Shown one piece after another: positions 52,703-60,993 of a stretch of 64,000 nucleotides of DNA. Every line of letters begins with the position of its first letter. Within the stretch, counting starts at the first letter, position 1. A model generated the notes under the pieces. That model was not told the DNA's origin. It made no database searches and worked only from the letters and a program-made list of their open reading frames with translations. The position numbers and the translations under genes were made by a program. The stretch comes from Desulfopila sp. IMCC35008 (lineage in GTDB: Bacteria; Desulfobacterota; Desulfobulbia; Desulfobulbales; Desulfocapsaceae), in NCBI RefSeq assembly GCF_010646885.2, contig NZ_CP050700.1, positions 1,762,501 through 1,826,500 of the forward strand. Direction: 5' to 3'.

Positions 52703-52918
52703 ATGTCTATAAGAGCACTAGCCCGGGATCAATATCGGGCACAGCAAAATGTCGATCAGCTGGAAAAAGCACTGGAAAAGGCTGCATATACCGAAGCAGA
52801 AGCACTCAAAGTTGAATTGCGACAGGCCAGGGCTGAGTTGACTATGTTAAAGAAGATGATGAGTGGTGAGAAGGAAAACGTACAGTTCAGAAAAAAGTTT
52901 TCAGGTTTTGGCACCTGA
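52703..52918 (+). CDS. Small coiled-coil protein, 71 aa
   Basis: A small soluble protein that is one long amphipathic helix (DQYRAQQNVDQLEKALEKAA and beyond), with no family I recognise. It is followed 15 bp later by the DUF2905 gene, with which it is probably co-transcribed. The consistent coding pattern and good start support it as real. Confidence 0.65.
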   Translation: MSIRALARDQYRAQQNVDQLEKALEKAAYTEAEALKVELRQARAELTMLKKMMSGEKENVQFRKKFSGFGT

Positions 52919-52933
52919 CAAGGAGTATGGAAG

Positions 52934-53134
52934 GTGTCTCGAAACCTTATCATCATCGGGTTGGTGCTGGTCGGTGTCGGCCTGCTCTGGCCATGGATCT
53001 CAAAGCTCCCCCTGGGTCGCTTGCCCGGTGATATCATTATAAAGCGTGACGGGTTCAGATTGTTTTTCCCCATTACCTCATGCCTGCTTGTCAGCGGCAT
53101 TCTCTCCTTTTTGTTTTGGTTGTTCAGAAAATAA
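52934..53134 (+). CDS. DUF2905 membrane protein
   Basis: A 66-aa protein from a GTG start (AAGGAG 9 nt before) with two membrane helices (NLIIIGLVLVGVGLLWPWI and ITSCLLVSGILSFLFWLF) around the family signature LPLGRLPGDIIIKRDGF. Function unknown; family widespread in bacteria. Confidence 0.9.
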   Translation: MSRNLIIIGLVLVGVGLLWPWISKLPLGRLPGDIIIKRDGFRLFFPITSCLLVSGILSFLFWLFRK

Positions 53135-53341
53135 TTTCCAAACAGATAGTACTTCCTTATAAGTCTCTAAAGATATTAATCATCTATAATCTTTCATTGG
53201 TTTTCTTGAACGGTGTTCCTGGTTGTGTTATAATGCAATTTATTGTCAGGTAGTTGGCCTCTATTGTGGGGATCGAGGTTGGCGAATATATCAAAATCAA
53301 GAGCGCCATGACGGCTATCAACACCTTGGGGAGGTGGCAGT

Positions 53342-53764
53342 ATGTCTGGCAAATTAAAAGATTCTGTTGTGTCCAAAGTGCAGGCACAACCCGAACGCCG
53401 GAGACATATCCGCTATAATGTTCAGCAGGATGCTTTGTTTTATAATCAGGAGCATTTTGCGGAAATTATAAATATAAGTCGTAGCGGCATTGCCTGCAGG
53501 TGTATGGTAGAGTCGGAGATTTTCAGTCCTGTTCTTACCAATATTGACCTGCTTGATTGTAACGGTGGTATGTTTGTTCAGGGACTCAGCTGTCGTCGTA
53601 TTCGTCGCCATAGTCCAAAGCAGATTCCCGTGCATCTGCATCATTACCACACCCGTGATTGTTATTTTGAGTTTGTTGATCTGCAGGATGTACATGAAGA
53701 GGATATTGAGAAATTTATTCTGGCATGTGCCGAACTTCCAGACGTTCGGGAGAATTGTCAGTAA
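53342..53764 (+). CDS. PilZ-domain protein
   Basis: A 140-aa protein with the PilZ c-di-GMP-binding features: basic motif ERRRHIRYNV (RxxxR) at about residues 19-28, and NISRSGIACRC (D/NxSxxG) at about 44-54. It is a small single-domain receptor, likely to relay c-di-GMP level to motility or surface functions. No neighbouring target is evident. Six Cys in 140 residues is unusual for the family and may reflect redox or metal sensitivity. Confidence 0.82.
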   Translation: MSGKLKDSVVSKVQAQPERRRHIRYNVQQDALFYNQEHFAEIINISRSGIACRCMVESEIFSPVLTNIDLLDCNGGMFVQGLSCRRIRRHSPKQIPVHLHHYHTRDCYFEFVDLQDVHEEDIEKFILACAELPDVRENCQ

Positions 53765-53810
53765 TGCCGGTTGGATAATTTACTATTGAGTGCAATATAG
53801 TGTCTCAATA

Positions 53811-55418
53811 TTATTGTTGGAAGGGCAGTGTGATTTCGAATACACACTGCCCTTCTTTGTTGTCTGCAAGTACCAGCCTTCCCCCATGAGCTGCAAGTAA
53901 CGCTTTGCCGATGGCAAGTCCGAGGCCGGTGCCTCCCTGGTTACGGGCTGTTGTGAAAAACGGGGTGAATATTTTATCTCTGTTTGCCTGGACTATCCCG
54001 GTGCCATCATCAACGACGGATAGTAACATCCAGGTCCGTTCGTCGTGAGTAATCCTGTCGAGAACCAACGAAACCTGTTGTGCCTGTCCGTGTCGGAAAC
54101 TGTTGGTGATAAGATTTGTCAGGATGTCTTTGAGTGTGGCCCCATCCATCATTATGAGTCCGCCTTGCCGTTTAATATTAATGGTAACTGTTTTTTTGGA
54201 AGTGTTATATTCCCTTTCGATTTCAAGTAAGGCGGTTTGGGGTTCGCAAGAGGTATCTCCACGGATGGCCATATCAGCTCTTGCAAGTTCAAGTAATCCT
54301 CGAGTGAGACGATCAAGATGACGAACATCTCCATCCATGTTTTCGAGGAATTGTAAGCGCTCCTCCGTGGACATTTCCTGACCCATGTCCTGCAAAAGTT
54401 CAATAGCCCCCTTGAGGGAGGTGAGCGGTGTTTTGAACTCATGGGAGACATGGTTGGCAAAACTCTTGATATAGTCGGCTCTGGTCTGGAGACCATTGGC
54501 CATCTCGGATATGGATTGTGACAAATCTGCAACCTCACGTGAACCGGGATGATCAAGGGGGTGCATGACTCCACCATGTTGCTCCACCTTTTTGGTTTCG
54601 ACAACCAGTTTTTTCAGAGGTCGGCCGATAAGAGCGTTGGTCAACCAGGTTATGAAGATAACCAGGGCCAGGATCGCAAATCCTGCCAATAACAGATGTT
54701 TGCGGATAAAATAGAGGCCCTTGCTTACCCCGAGAGGGCTTCGGGAGAGGAGCACACCGCCAACGATTTTCTGATCGTGCAGGACTGGCATTGCTACCAG
54801 TACTCGAACCCATCCTTTTCTGCTCAGCGAGGAAAATGAGGGTGCCGGTTCGTCGGATACGCGTTTACGCAAAACGCTGGAGTAGTAACCCTGCAAGGAA
54901 CGGCGTACCTCTTCACGATTTGTCAGTGATAGACCTGTTTCACTGCCGCTGCTTGCCACAACCACTCCTTTGCTGTCGAATAGTCTGATCCCGCAAAGGG
55001 TTATCTTCTGGGAATCTTTCAGAAGCGGTTGCAGTTTGGCGCCGGCAGCCATATTGATTGTATTGGGTGAGGTTGAAACCTGCTGGGCAGGCGGTCCTGA
55101 CGGCAGGATTTCTGCAATTGCTATATCCAGTCTTGGATTAACAGGGGTAAAGCCGGAAGAACTGTGAAAAGGGGAATCTGCAGGCAGCGTCCGCACGTAA
55201 TCAATATTAGTTTGTTGATGTTTGGCCTGCCAAGCCAGTTCGTTTGCATAGATGGAAGAGAGAAGCGCAGCCTGGCCAATAAGCGCCGCTTCCGTCTGAC
55301 GGATCAGTTCGCTTTCGTACATCCTTAGCAGGCCTATCCCGCCGATGGGGAGTAAGAGAACGAGGACGTTGGTGAAGAGGAAGATGGTGCGCAGCTGTGG
55401 GTGGCGAGCCAACTTCAT
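53811..55418 (-). CDS. creC: Sensor histidine kinase CreC-like
   Basis: A 535-aa membrane sensor kinase. It has an N-terminal helix (TIFLFTNVLVLLLPIGGIGL), a periplasmic domain of about 200 residues, a second helix (LLLAGFAILALVIFITWL), HAMP, then HisKA (ANHVSHEFKTPLTSLKGAIE, phospho-His), and HATPase (ITNSFRHG, VDDGTGIV, GTGLGLAIG). It overlaps creB by 4 bp (ATGA). Pairing with a CreB-like regulator and a divergent creD supports a Cre system, which in enterobacteria responds to growth state. Confidence 0.85.
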   Translation of the reverse strand: MKLARHPQLRTIFLFTNVLVLLLPIGGIGLLRMYESELIRQTEAALIGQAALLSSIYANELAWQAKHQQTNIDYVRTLPADSPFHSSSGFTPVNPRLDIAIAEILPSGPPAQQVSTSPNTINMAAGAKLQPLLKDSQKITLCGIRLFDSKGVVVASSGSETGLSLTNREEVRRSLQGYYSSVLRKRVSDEPAPSFSSLSRKGWVRVLVAMPVLHDQKIVGGVLLSRSPLGVSKGLYFIRKHLLLAGFAILALVIFITWLTNALIGRPLKKLVVETKKVEQHGGVMHPLDHPGSREVADLSQSISEMANGLQTRADYIKSFANHVSHEFKTPLTSLKGAIELLQDMGQEMSTEERLQFLENMDGDVRHLDRLTRGLLELARADMAIRGDTSCEPQTALLEIEREYNTSKKTVTINIKRQGGLIMMDGATLKDILTNLITNSFRHGQAQQVSLVLDRITHDERTWMLLSVVDDGTGIVQANRDKIFTPFFTTARNQGGTGLGLAIGKALLAAHGGRLVLADNKEGQCVFEITLPFQQ

Positions 55419-56125
55419 ATGGTCCGGTCTGCCATTCGGTATCCGATACCTCGGACAGTCTCAATCGGGTCGCATCCCGCCGCCCGGAATTTCTGTCTGA
55501 TCTTACGTATGTGGCTGTCGATGGTCCGGTCAGTGACAACAGTACCATCCCGGTATCCCATATTCATTAATTGATCCCGGTTGAATACTCGTACCGGTGC
55601 GCTCATTAATATCTCCAACAGGTCAAATTCGGTAACAGTTAACGCCACCAGCCTGTTGTCAAAAGTAACTTCGAACCGTTCACGGTTGAGCCGGAGCCCG
55701 TTCCATTGCAGGTCAGGATGTACTTCCCGGGGAATGTTTTTTCGGTCAAGTCTTCTCAGTACGGCTTTGACCCGGGCAACGAGTTCGCGAGGACTGAAGG
55801 GTTTAGCGATATAGTCGTCGGCACCAATTTCAAGGCCAACGATCTTCTCGATTTCATCATCCAGGGATGATAAAAAGATTACCGGTACCACTGACCTGAT
55901 CTGTAATTGCCGACAGACTTCGGTTCCATCGAGTTCCGGCATAAGGATGTCAAGGATGAGCAAATCCGGGGTTAAGCTTTCCACAAGGTCCAGTGCCTGC
56001 CTGCCGTTTTTCGCTTCTACTGTCTCGTAGCCGGCTTTTTTCAGGGCAAAACAAACCACATCCCGTATATGGGCATCATCATCTGCAACAAGTATGGTTT
56101 TGCCTGGCATCTTTTTTTCCTGCAC
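55415..56125 (-). CDS. creB: Response regulator CreB-like (OmpR family)
   Basis: A 236-aa OmpR-type regulator. The receiver has acidic pair ADDD, phospho-Asp in LLILDILMPELDG, and Lys in DYIAKPFSPRE; the C-terminal winged helix has VTEFDLLEILMSAPVRVFNR and RTIDSHIRKIRQKF. It is first in the creBC operon and divergent from creD, which is its likely target. Confidence 0.88.
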   Translation of the reverse strand: MQEKKMPGKTILVADDDAHIRDVVCFALKKAGYETVEAKNGRQALDLVESLTPDLLILDILMPELDGTEVCRQLQIRSVVPVIFLSSLDDEIEKIVGLEIGADDYIAKPFSPRELVARVKAVLRRLDRKNIPREVHPDLQWNGLRLNRERFEVTFDNRLVALTVTEFDLLEILMSAPVRVFNRDQLMNMGYRDGTVVTDRTIDSHIRKIRQKFRAAGCDPIETVRGIGYRMADRTI

Positions 56126-56351
56126 TGAATTTGCACATGAGGTTCACCAAAAATCCTTCGACCATTCATTTCCACTGCACAACATTACTTTAATCTACTT
56201 TCATCTGCCAAACAACAGGTAACACCTGCTATGGCAAGTAGAAAAACACTCAGAATCATTATTGATTGTTGAGTAGGCGAGTAATACTAAAACTGAATCC
56301 ATGCCCAAACTAAGTTATTGCTGCTGGAGGTCTCTTCAGTGCTGGACGGAA

Positions 56352-56367
56352 TTCAGGATAACCTGAA
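56352..56367. promoter_or_regulatory. Inverted repeat before creD
   Basis: TTCAGG-ATAA-CCTGAA, a perfect 6-bp inverted repeat just before the creD ribosome-binding site. It is a candidate operator or translational control hairpin. A direct repeat like the enterobacterial cre tag (TTCAC-N6-TTCAC) was not found in the creB-creD gap. Confidence 0.3.
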
Positions 56368-56379
56368 AGAGGGAGATGC

Positions 56380-57729
56380 ATGCAAGAAATGAAAAATGTG
56401 AATGAGGAACAGGGGATTGTTAATAAAGTTGCAACCAGAATCAGGAATTCGGCAAGTATTAAGATCGCGGTTATCTGCTTCATTATACTTATCCTTCTCA
56501 TACCGGGAGGGATGGTTTCGTCGCTTATCCAGGAGAGGGAGGGGAGGAGGAATATCGTTATCGAGGAAATAAGTGAAAAGTGGGGTCGGTCACAGGTCCT
56601 CAGCGGTCCAATATTGACTATTCCTGTCGATGTAAAGCATTATTATATTAATGATAAACCCTCTATCAAAACAGAATATCTGCATTTTTTGCCGAAGAAT
56701 CTTGAAATATCGGGAGAGTTAAAGCCCCGCATTCGCCACCGTGGCATTTTCGAGGCCTCTTTATACCAGGCTGAACTGGATATCAGGGGAAGGTTTGACC
56801 CGGTCGATATCGAGGCTAGTTATGATTTGAACCATGAAGACATCCATTGGGACAGGGCGTTTCTGTCGATGGGAATGAGCGATATGGCAGGGATTCGCCA
56901 GTACATCAAAGGGTACATCAATGACGAGGAGGTTTTGGTCACCCCAGGTGTGGAAACCGATGATGTCTTCAGTTCAGGCGTCTCTATTCCCTATGCATAT
57001 AGCCGTGATGAAAGTCTGGATTTTCATTTCCAAATAAACCTTAACGGTAGTGACGAGCTTCGTTTTCTGCCTCTTGGTAAGTCAACAAAAGTGGATCTGC
57101 AGTCGACCTGGAACAGCCCGAGCTTTACAGGGAAATTTCTGCCAACTGAGTACGAGGTGAAGGAGTCGGGATTTAAGGCAACCTGGCAGGTATCACACTT
57201 TAACCGCAATTACCCTCAGAGCTGGAAAGGAGCTAAAAAGGATCTTGATGAATCAAGCCTTGGTGTAAAAATTTTCAAGGGAACGGATATTTACCAGAAG
57301 ACAACGCGTACGTCGAAATACAGCCTTATGTTTATTGTCTTTAGTTTCACGGCGTTTTTTGTGGCCGAGATCCTGACCGGAAGCAGGGTACATCCGGTTC
57401 AGTACCTGCTGATTGGTTTTGGTATTATATGTTTTTACGTTCTTCTCCTGGCCTTGAGTGAACATGTTGGTTTCAACACTGCATTTCTTGCCGCATCTGC
57501 TGCGGTTATTTCAATGGTAGGGGCCTATACCAAGAGCATCCTCGGGGTTCGCATGTCATTGGTGACATCTTTACTGCTTATTGCTCTCTATACCTACCTG
57601 TTTGTAACCTTGCAACTGGAGGACTATGCCTTGTTGATGGGAGCAACAGGTTTGTTCTTCTTGCTCGGGTTGGTTATGTATGTAACAAGAAAGGTGGATT
57701 GGTATGCGCTGCAGGGGAGGACAGAATAA
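56380..57729 (+). CDS. creD: Inner membrane protein CreD
   Basis: A 449-aa protein. It has one N-terminal helix (IKIAVICFIILILLIPGGMV), a large periplasmic domain (GRSQVLSGPILTIPVDVKHY, the CreD signature region), then about five C-terminal helices (LMFIVFSFTAFFVAEIL, HPVQYLLIGFGIICFYVLLL). CreD confers envelope or colicin-related phenotypes in enterobacteria; the mechanism is not known. GAGGGAG precedes the start. Divergence from creBC fits regulation by CreB. Confidence 0.93.
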   Translation: MQEMKNVNEEQGIVNKVATRIRNSASIKIAVICFIILILLIPGGMVSSLIQEREGRRNIVIEEISEKWGRSQVLSGPILTIPVDVKHYYINDKPSIKTEYLHFLPKNLEISGELKPRIRHRGIFEASLYQAELDIRGRFDPVDIEASYDLNHEDIHWDRAFLSMGMSDMAGIRQYIKGYINDEEVLVTPGVETDDVFSSGVSIPYAYSRDESLDFHFQINLNGSDELRFLPLGKSTKVDLQSTWNSPSFTGKFLPTEYEVKESGFKATWQVSHFNRNYPQSWKGAKKDLDESSLGVKIFKGTDIYQKTTRTSKYSLMFIVFSFTAFFVAEILTGSRVHPVQYLLIGFGIICFYVLLLALSEHVGFNTAFLAASAAVISMVGAYTKSILGVRMSLVTSLLLIALYTYLFVTLQLEDYALLMGATGLFFLLGLVMYVTRKVDWYALQGRTE

Positions 57730-57746
57730 GAATAGTAATGGAAGCT

Positions 57747-57779
57747 AAAAGAGCGGCTATGAATGTTTCACAGCCGCTC
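57747..57779 (-). terminator. Terminator between creD and folE2
   Basis: GAGCGGCT (57751-57758) pairs with AGCCGCTC (57772-57779), 13-nt loop; on the minus strand it is followed by TTTT, so it serves folE2. It may also end creD. Confidence 0.75.
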
Positions 57780-57834
57780 CTTCAAAGCTTATAAGTGGAG
57801 TGTGTGTGGTGTGTGATCTGGAAAGGGCATTTTC

Positions 57835-58572
57835 TCAGTCAATTTCATTGCTGTCTACATAAGCGTAGGCGCTGTGTTTATGAATCGACTCAAAACTCTC
57901 GACCCCGGCTGAAAACCAGCCGATATCCGGGTGGGCCATGGCTGCCTGGGCAACCTTGCGGACCACGTCTTCTACAAACATCGGATTATTAAAGGCCCGC
58001 TCGGTCACATATTTCTCATCAGGTCGTTTCAATAGCGCATACACTTCACAGGAGGCAGATTGCTCGATAAGGGATATCAGGTCTTCGATCCAGACAAACT
58101 TCTCCATTGTAACATTCAGCCGAACCTCTGCCCGCTGGTTATGAGCGCCGTCCTTGCTTATCTCTTTTGAGCATGGACAAAGAGTCGTTACCGGAACCGT
58201 AACACTTAAGATGAAATCCTGGTCTTCACCTATGCCTCCGGAGAATGTGCAACCATATTCCATCAGAGAGCGGGTGCCGGTTACGGGAGCCTGTTTTTCC
58301 AGGAAATAAGGGAAGCTCATTTCCAGCCGGGCACTTTGGGAATGCAGCGACTCCTGTACATCTTCGAGTATTTTGCCAAAACTGGGAATGCTCAGCTCCC
58401 CCAGAGAACTGTTCAGTACGCTGGTAAATGTTTCCACGCAGCTACCACGTGATGATCTGGGCAAACTTGCCTGCATGGATATGGTGGCTATGGTGTCCTG
58501 AGTACCACCTTTCTTTTGTAGTACCTTGACGGGGGTCTGTATATTTTTAATACCGACAACTTGAATATGCAT
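57835..58572 (-). CDS. folE2: GTP cyclohydrolase FolE2 (type IB)
   Basis: A 245-aa enzyme that opens GTP to dihydroneopterin triphosphate, the first step of folate and queuosine-type pathways. Family motifs are SRGSCVETFTSVLN, TLCPCSKEISKDGAHNQRAE (metal-binding Cys) and FVEDVVRKVAQA. Unlike zinc-dependent FolE, IB enzymes can use other metals. Confidence 0.93.
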   Translation of the reverse strand: MHIQVVGIKNIQTPVKVLQKKGGTQDTIATISMQASLPRSSRGSCVETFTSVLNSSLGELSIPSFGKILEDVQESLHSQSARLEMSFPYFLEKQAPVTGTRSLMEYGCTFSGGIGEDQDFILSVTVPVTTLCPCSKEISKDGAHNQRAEVRLNVTMEKFVWIEDLISLIEQSASCEVYALLKRPDEKYVTERAFNNPMFVEDVVRKVAQAAMAHPDIGWFSAGVESFESIHKHSAYAYVDSNEID

Positions 58573-58839
58573 ATCGTAATCGTCTCAGAGGTTGTTGAAA
58601 CAGCCTGGTGGTTCCAGTAAACCACTCCTACATACCCTTTTTGAAAGGTGTCCACAAGATTATTCATATGCTGTATGGCCCTGATGGTAACAGGAGTTCT
58701 GATCATGTGTCAATTTTGTAGGACATTCTGGTAATCGGTTAAATTTCCAAGCGCTTTGCTCGAATCCGGTGTAATCTTTATCTTTTACTTTTTTTACCTA
58801 TTCAGGATCAGGTCCTGGTGGCAACTCGGGGGGAAGCCC
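58573..58839. other. intergenic region between folE2 and the S4 protein gene
   Basis: A divergent promoter region of about 270 bp. The S4 protein frame is open into it (from 58756), but that N-terminal extension is hydrophobic and unlike the family. No RNA feature recognised. Confidence 0.35.
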
Positions 58840-59235
58840 GTGCAGGAACAACAGGAAAAGTTACGTATAGACAAATGGTTGTGGGCCGCTCGGTTTTTTA
58901 AAACACGCTCCATTGCTGCAAAAGCGGTAAATGGCGGCAAGGTGCATCTCAACGATGCCCGTATAAAGGCTGCCCATTGCGTAACAGTCGGTGATAAGCT
59001 TACTATACAGAAAGGAATATACGAATTTCGTATTACCATTCTTGGGGTCTCGAAGTACCGGCGTCCAGCATCCGAAGCACAGGAGTTGTACGTGGAGTCG
59101 GAAGAGAGTATTCTTCAAAGGGCGAATCAACGTGATTTGCGACGCATGACAAACGCCGGGCATACCCCGCCGACAGCCAAGCCTGGTAAGAGGGACAGAC
59201 GTAAAATCAAGGAATTTATACGTAAAAACCAATAA
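58840..59235 (+). CDS. S4-domain RNA-binding protein (Hsp15-like)
   Basis: A 131-aa basic protein from the GTG at 58840 (GGGGGGAAG before it): MQEQQEKLRIDKWLWAARFF. The S4 motif LRIDKWLWAARFFKTRSIAA, then VNGGKVHLNDARIK, is typical of Hsp15/RluB-type S4 proteins. The C-terminal tail is Lys/Arg-rich (KPGKRDRRKIKEFIRKNQ). Hsp15 recycles stalled 50S subunits carrying peptidyl-tRNA. Confidence 0.87.
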   Translation: MQEQQEKLRIDKWLWAARFFKTRSIAAKAVNGGKVHLNDARIKAAHCVTVGDKLTIQKGIYEFRITILGVSKYRRPASEAQELYVESEESILQRANQRDLRRMTNAGHTPPTAKPGKRDRRKIKEFIRKNQ

Positions 59236-59247
59236 GAGGGAAGTACA

Positions 59248-59868
59248 ATGGCAAAAATAGAGAGAGCACTGATAAGTCTGACAGATAAATCGGGGATCGA
59301 AGGCTTTGCTGCAGAACTGGCAAAACTGGGTATTGAGATACTTTCAACAGGTGGAACGGCCAAAAAAATCCGTGAGGCAGGGGTTGCGGTTAAGGATGTC
59401 TCAGAATTCACCGGATTTCCGGAGATGCTGGACGGTCGTGTCAAAACCCTTCATCCTAAGGTTCACGGAGGCATCCTCAATCAGCGTGCCAATGATACAC
59501 ATCAGAAACAGTGTGCAGAGCATGGTCTTTTAAATATTGACCTGGTGGCGGTCAACCTGTATGCCTTTGAAAAAACCGTTGCCAATCCCGATTGCACCCT
59601 GGGCGATGCTATAGAAAACATAGATATCGGCGGTCCGACCTTGTTGCGAGCCTCTGCCAAGAATTTTAATGATGTGACTGTCATTGTTGATCCTGCCGAT
59701 TATCCTCAGGTATTAAAAGAAATTAAAGAGAGTGGTAATACAACGCTGAAAACCCGTTTTATCCTGGCCCGGAAGGTATTTGAACTCACCTCCGCCTATG
59801 ATACTGCTATCGCTAAATGGCTGGCAGGGGTCGATGTGGACTCAAACGACTATTTCAAGGGAGAGTAA
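59248..59868 (+). CDS. purH: Stand-alone IMP cyclohydrolase (PurH N-terminal domain)
   Basis: A 206-aa protein that corresponds to the IMPCH/MGS-like half of bifunctional Pur[73 protein letters not shown]. The AICAR transformylase domain (about 300 aa) is absent, and the frame ends cleanly before purN, 1 bp away. It should close FAICAR to IMP; another enzyme must formylate AICAR (a separate PurH C-domain or PurP-like protein). Confidence 0.92.
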   Translation: MAKIERALISLTDKSGIEGFAAELAKLGIEILSTGGTAKKIREAGVAVKDVSEFTGFPEMLDGRVKTLHPKVHGGILNQRANDTHQKQCAEHGLLNIDLVAVNLYAFEKTVANPDCTLGDAIENIDIGGPTLLRASAKNFNDVTVIVDPADYPQVLKEIKESGNTTLKTRFILARKVFELTSAYDTAIAKWLAGVDVDSNDYFKGE

Positions 59869-59869
59869 A

Positions 59870-60451
59870 ATGCTGAAAATGGCGGTCCTGCTTTCAGGCA
59901 GTGGCAGAACCCTCGATAATTTTCACGAGAGGATTCAGGCCGGTACACTTCAGGCTGAAATCCAGGTTGTGATCTCCAATGTGGGCAATGCCCTTGGCCT
60001 TACCAAAGCAGAAAAATACGGGTACCCCGCCTTTCATGGCTCCGATAATGAGGCAATAAACAAGATCATAGCTGATTATTCAGTCGATATTGTTTGCCTG
60101 GCCGGTTACCTGAAGTTATACGAACCACCGCCAAACTTACGAAAAGGGGTCATAAACATCCATCCCGCGCTGATTCCCTCCTTCTGCGGGGAAGGATTTT
60201 ATGGCCACCATGTACACGAGGCGGTACTGGCTAAGGGCTGTACGGTCAGTGGTTGTACTGTCCATTTTGCAAATGAACAGTATGATGACGGGCCGATCAT
60301 TCTGCAGAAATGCGTAGCACTCGGTTACGATGAAGATGTCGATTCTGTCGCCTCCAAAGTGTTTGATATTGAGTGTGAGGCTTTTCCTGAGGCGATTAAC
60401 CTGGTGAATGAGAAGGGGATAGAATTTTTTTGGGAACGGGTGGCGTCGTGA
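59870..60451 (+). CDS. purN: Phosphoribosylglycinamide formyltransferase
   Basis: A 193-aa protein from the ATG at 59870 (GGGAGAG before it). It has the GAR transformylase fold: MAVLLSGSGRTLDNFHERIQ, INIHPALIPSFCGEGFYGHH (catalytic Asn and His), SGCTVHFANEQYDDGPII (Asp). It uses 10-formyltetrahydrofolate. Its stop codon overlaps the following GTG/ATG region, and it is in operon with the IMP cyclohydrolase gene. Confidence 0.92.
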   Translation: MLKMAVLLSGSGRTLDNFHERIQAGTLQAEIQVVISNVGNALGLTKAEKYGYPAFHGSDNEAINKIIADYSVDIVCLAGYLKLYEPPPNLRKGVINIHPALIPSFCGEGFYGHHVHEAVLAKGCTVSGCTVHFANEQYDDGPIILQKCVALGYDEDVDSVASKVFDIECEAFPEAINLVNEKGIEFFWERVAS

Positions 60452-60453
60452 GT

Positions 60454-60987
60454 ATGAAACAACGCACTATCATGAGCAGTGAGGATATCGATCTTGGACT
60501 GCAGCGTATGGCACTGCAGATTCTTGAGAAAAACCACAATTGTGATGAGATTGCCATTGTTGGCATCCACACCTGCGGTGTCTATCTGGCTGAACGGTTG
60601 TGCAGGCTGCTCGAAAAACGGGGTAAAGTCGGCATCAATTATGGCAGCCTTGATATCAACCTGTACCGCGACGATTGGTCTCTTACATCTGTAAACCCGG
60701 TGGTCAGGACAACGGATATCCCGTTTGACGTCGATAACTGTCGTTTGGTGCTGGTGGATGATGTGTTGTTCACCGGTCGGACGATCAGAGCGGCCATGGA
60801 TGCCATCATGGATTATGGCCGCCCAACCTCCATACAATTGGCAGTACTGGTTGACCGGGGTGGCAGGGAGCTGCCCATTCAAGCAGATTATTCCGGGATG
60901 CAAACCACAATCCTCCCCAACGAACGAATCCAGGTGTTGCTTGAAGAGAACAGCGACAGGAATGAAGTCATTATAGAGAGCGCATAG
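60454..60987 (+). CDS. pyrR: PyrR, uracil phosphoribosyltransferase / pyrimidine regulator
   Basis: A 177-aa type I PRTase. Start at the ATG at 60454 (MKQRTIMSSEDIDLGLQRMA), or the GTG 6 nt earlier that overlaps the purN stop. PyrR features: INYGSLDINLYRDDW, the PRPP loop LVLVDDVLFTGRTIRAAMDA, and LVDRGGRELPIQADYSG. In Gram-positives it attenuates pyr transcripts; many Gram-negatives keep only weak UPRTase. No PyrR-binding leader was seen here. Confidence 0.93.
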   Translation: MKQRTIMSSEDIDLGLQRMALQILEKNHNCDEIAIVGIHTCGVYLAERLCRLLEKRGKVGINYGSLDINLYRDDWSLTSVNPVVRTTDIPFDVDNCRLVLVDDVLFTGRTIRAAMDAIMDYGRPTSIQLAVLVDRGGRELPIQADYSGMQTTILPNERIQVLLEENSDRNEVIIESA

Positions 60988-60993
60988 TTTTTC

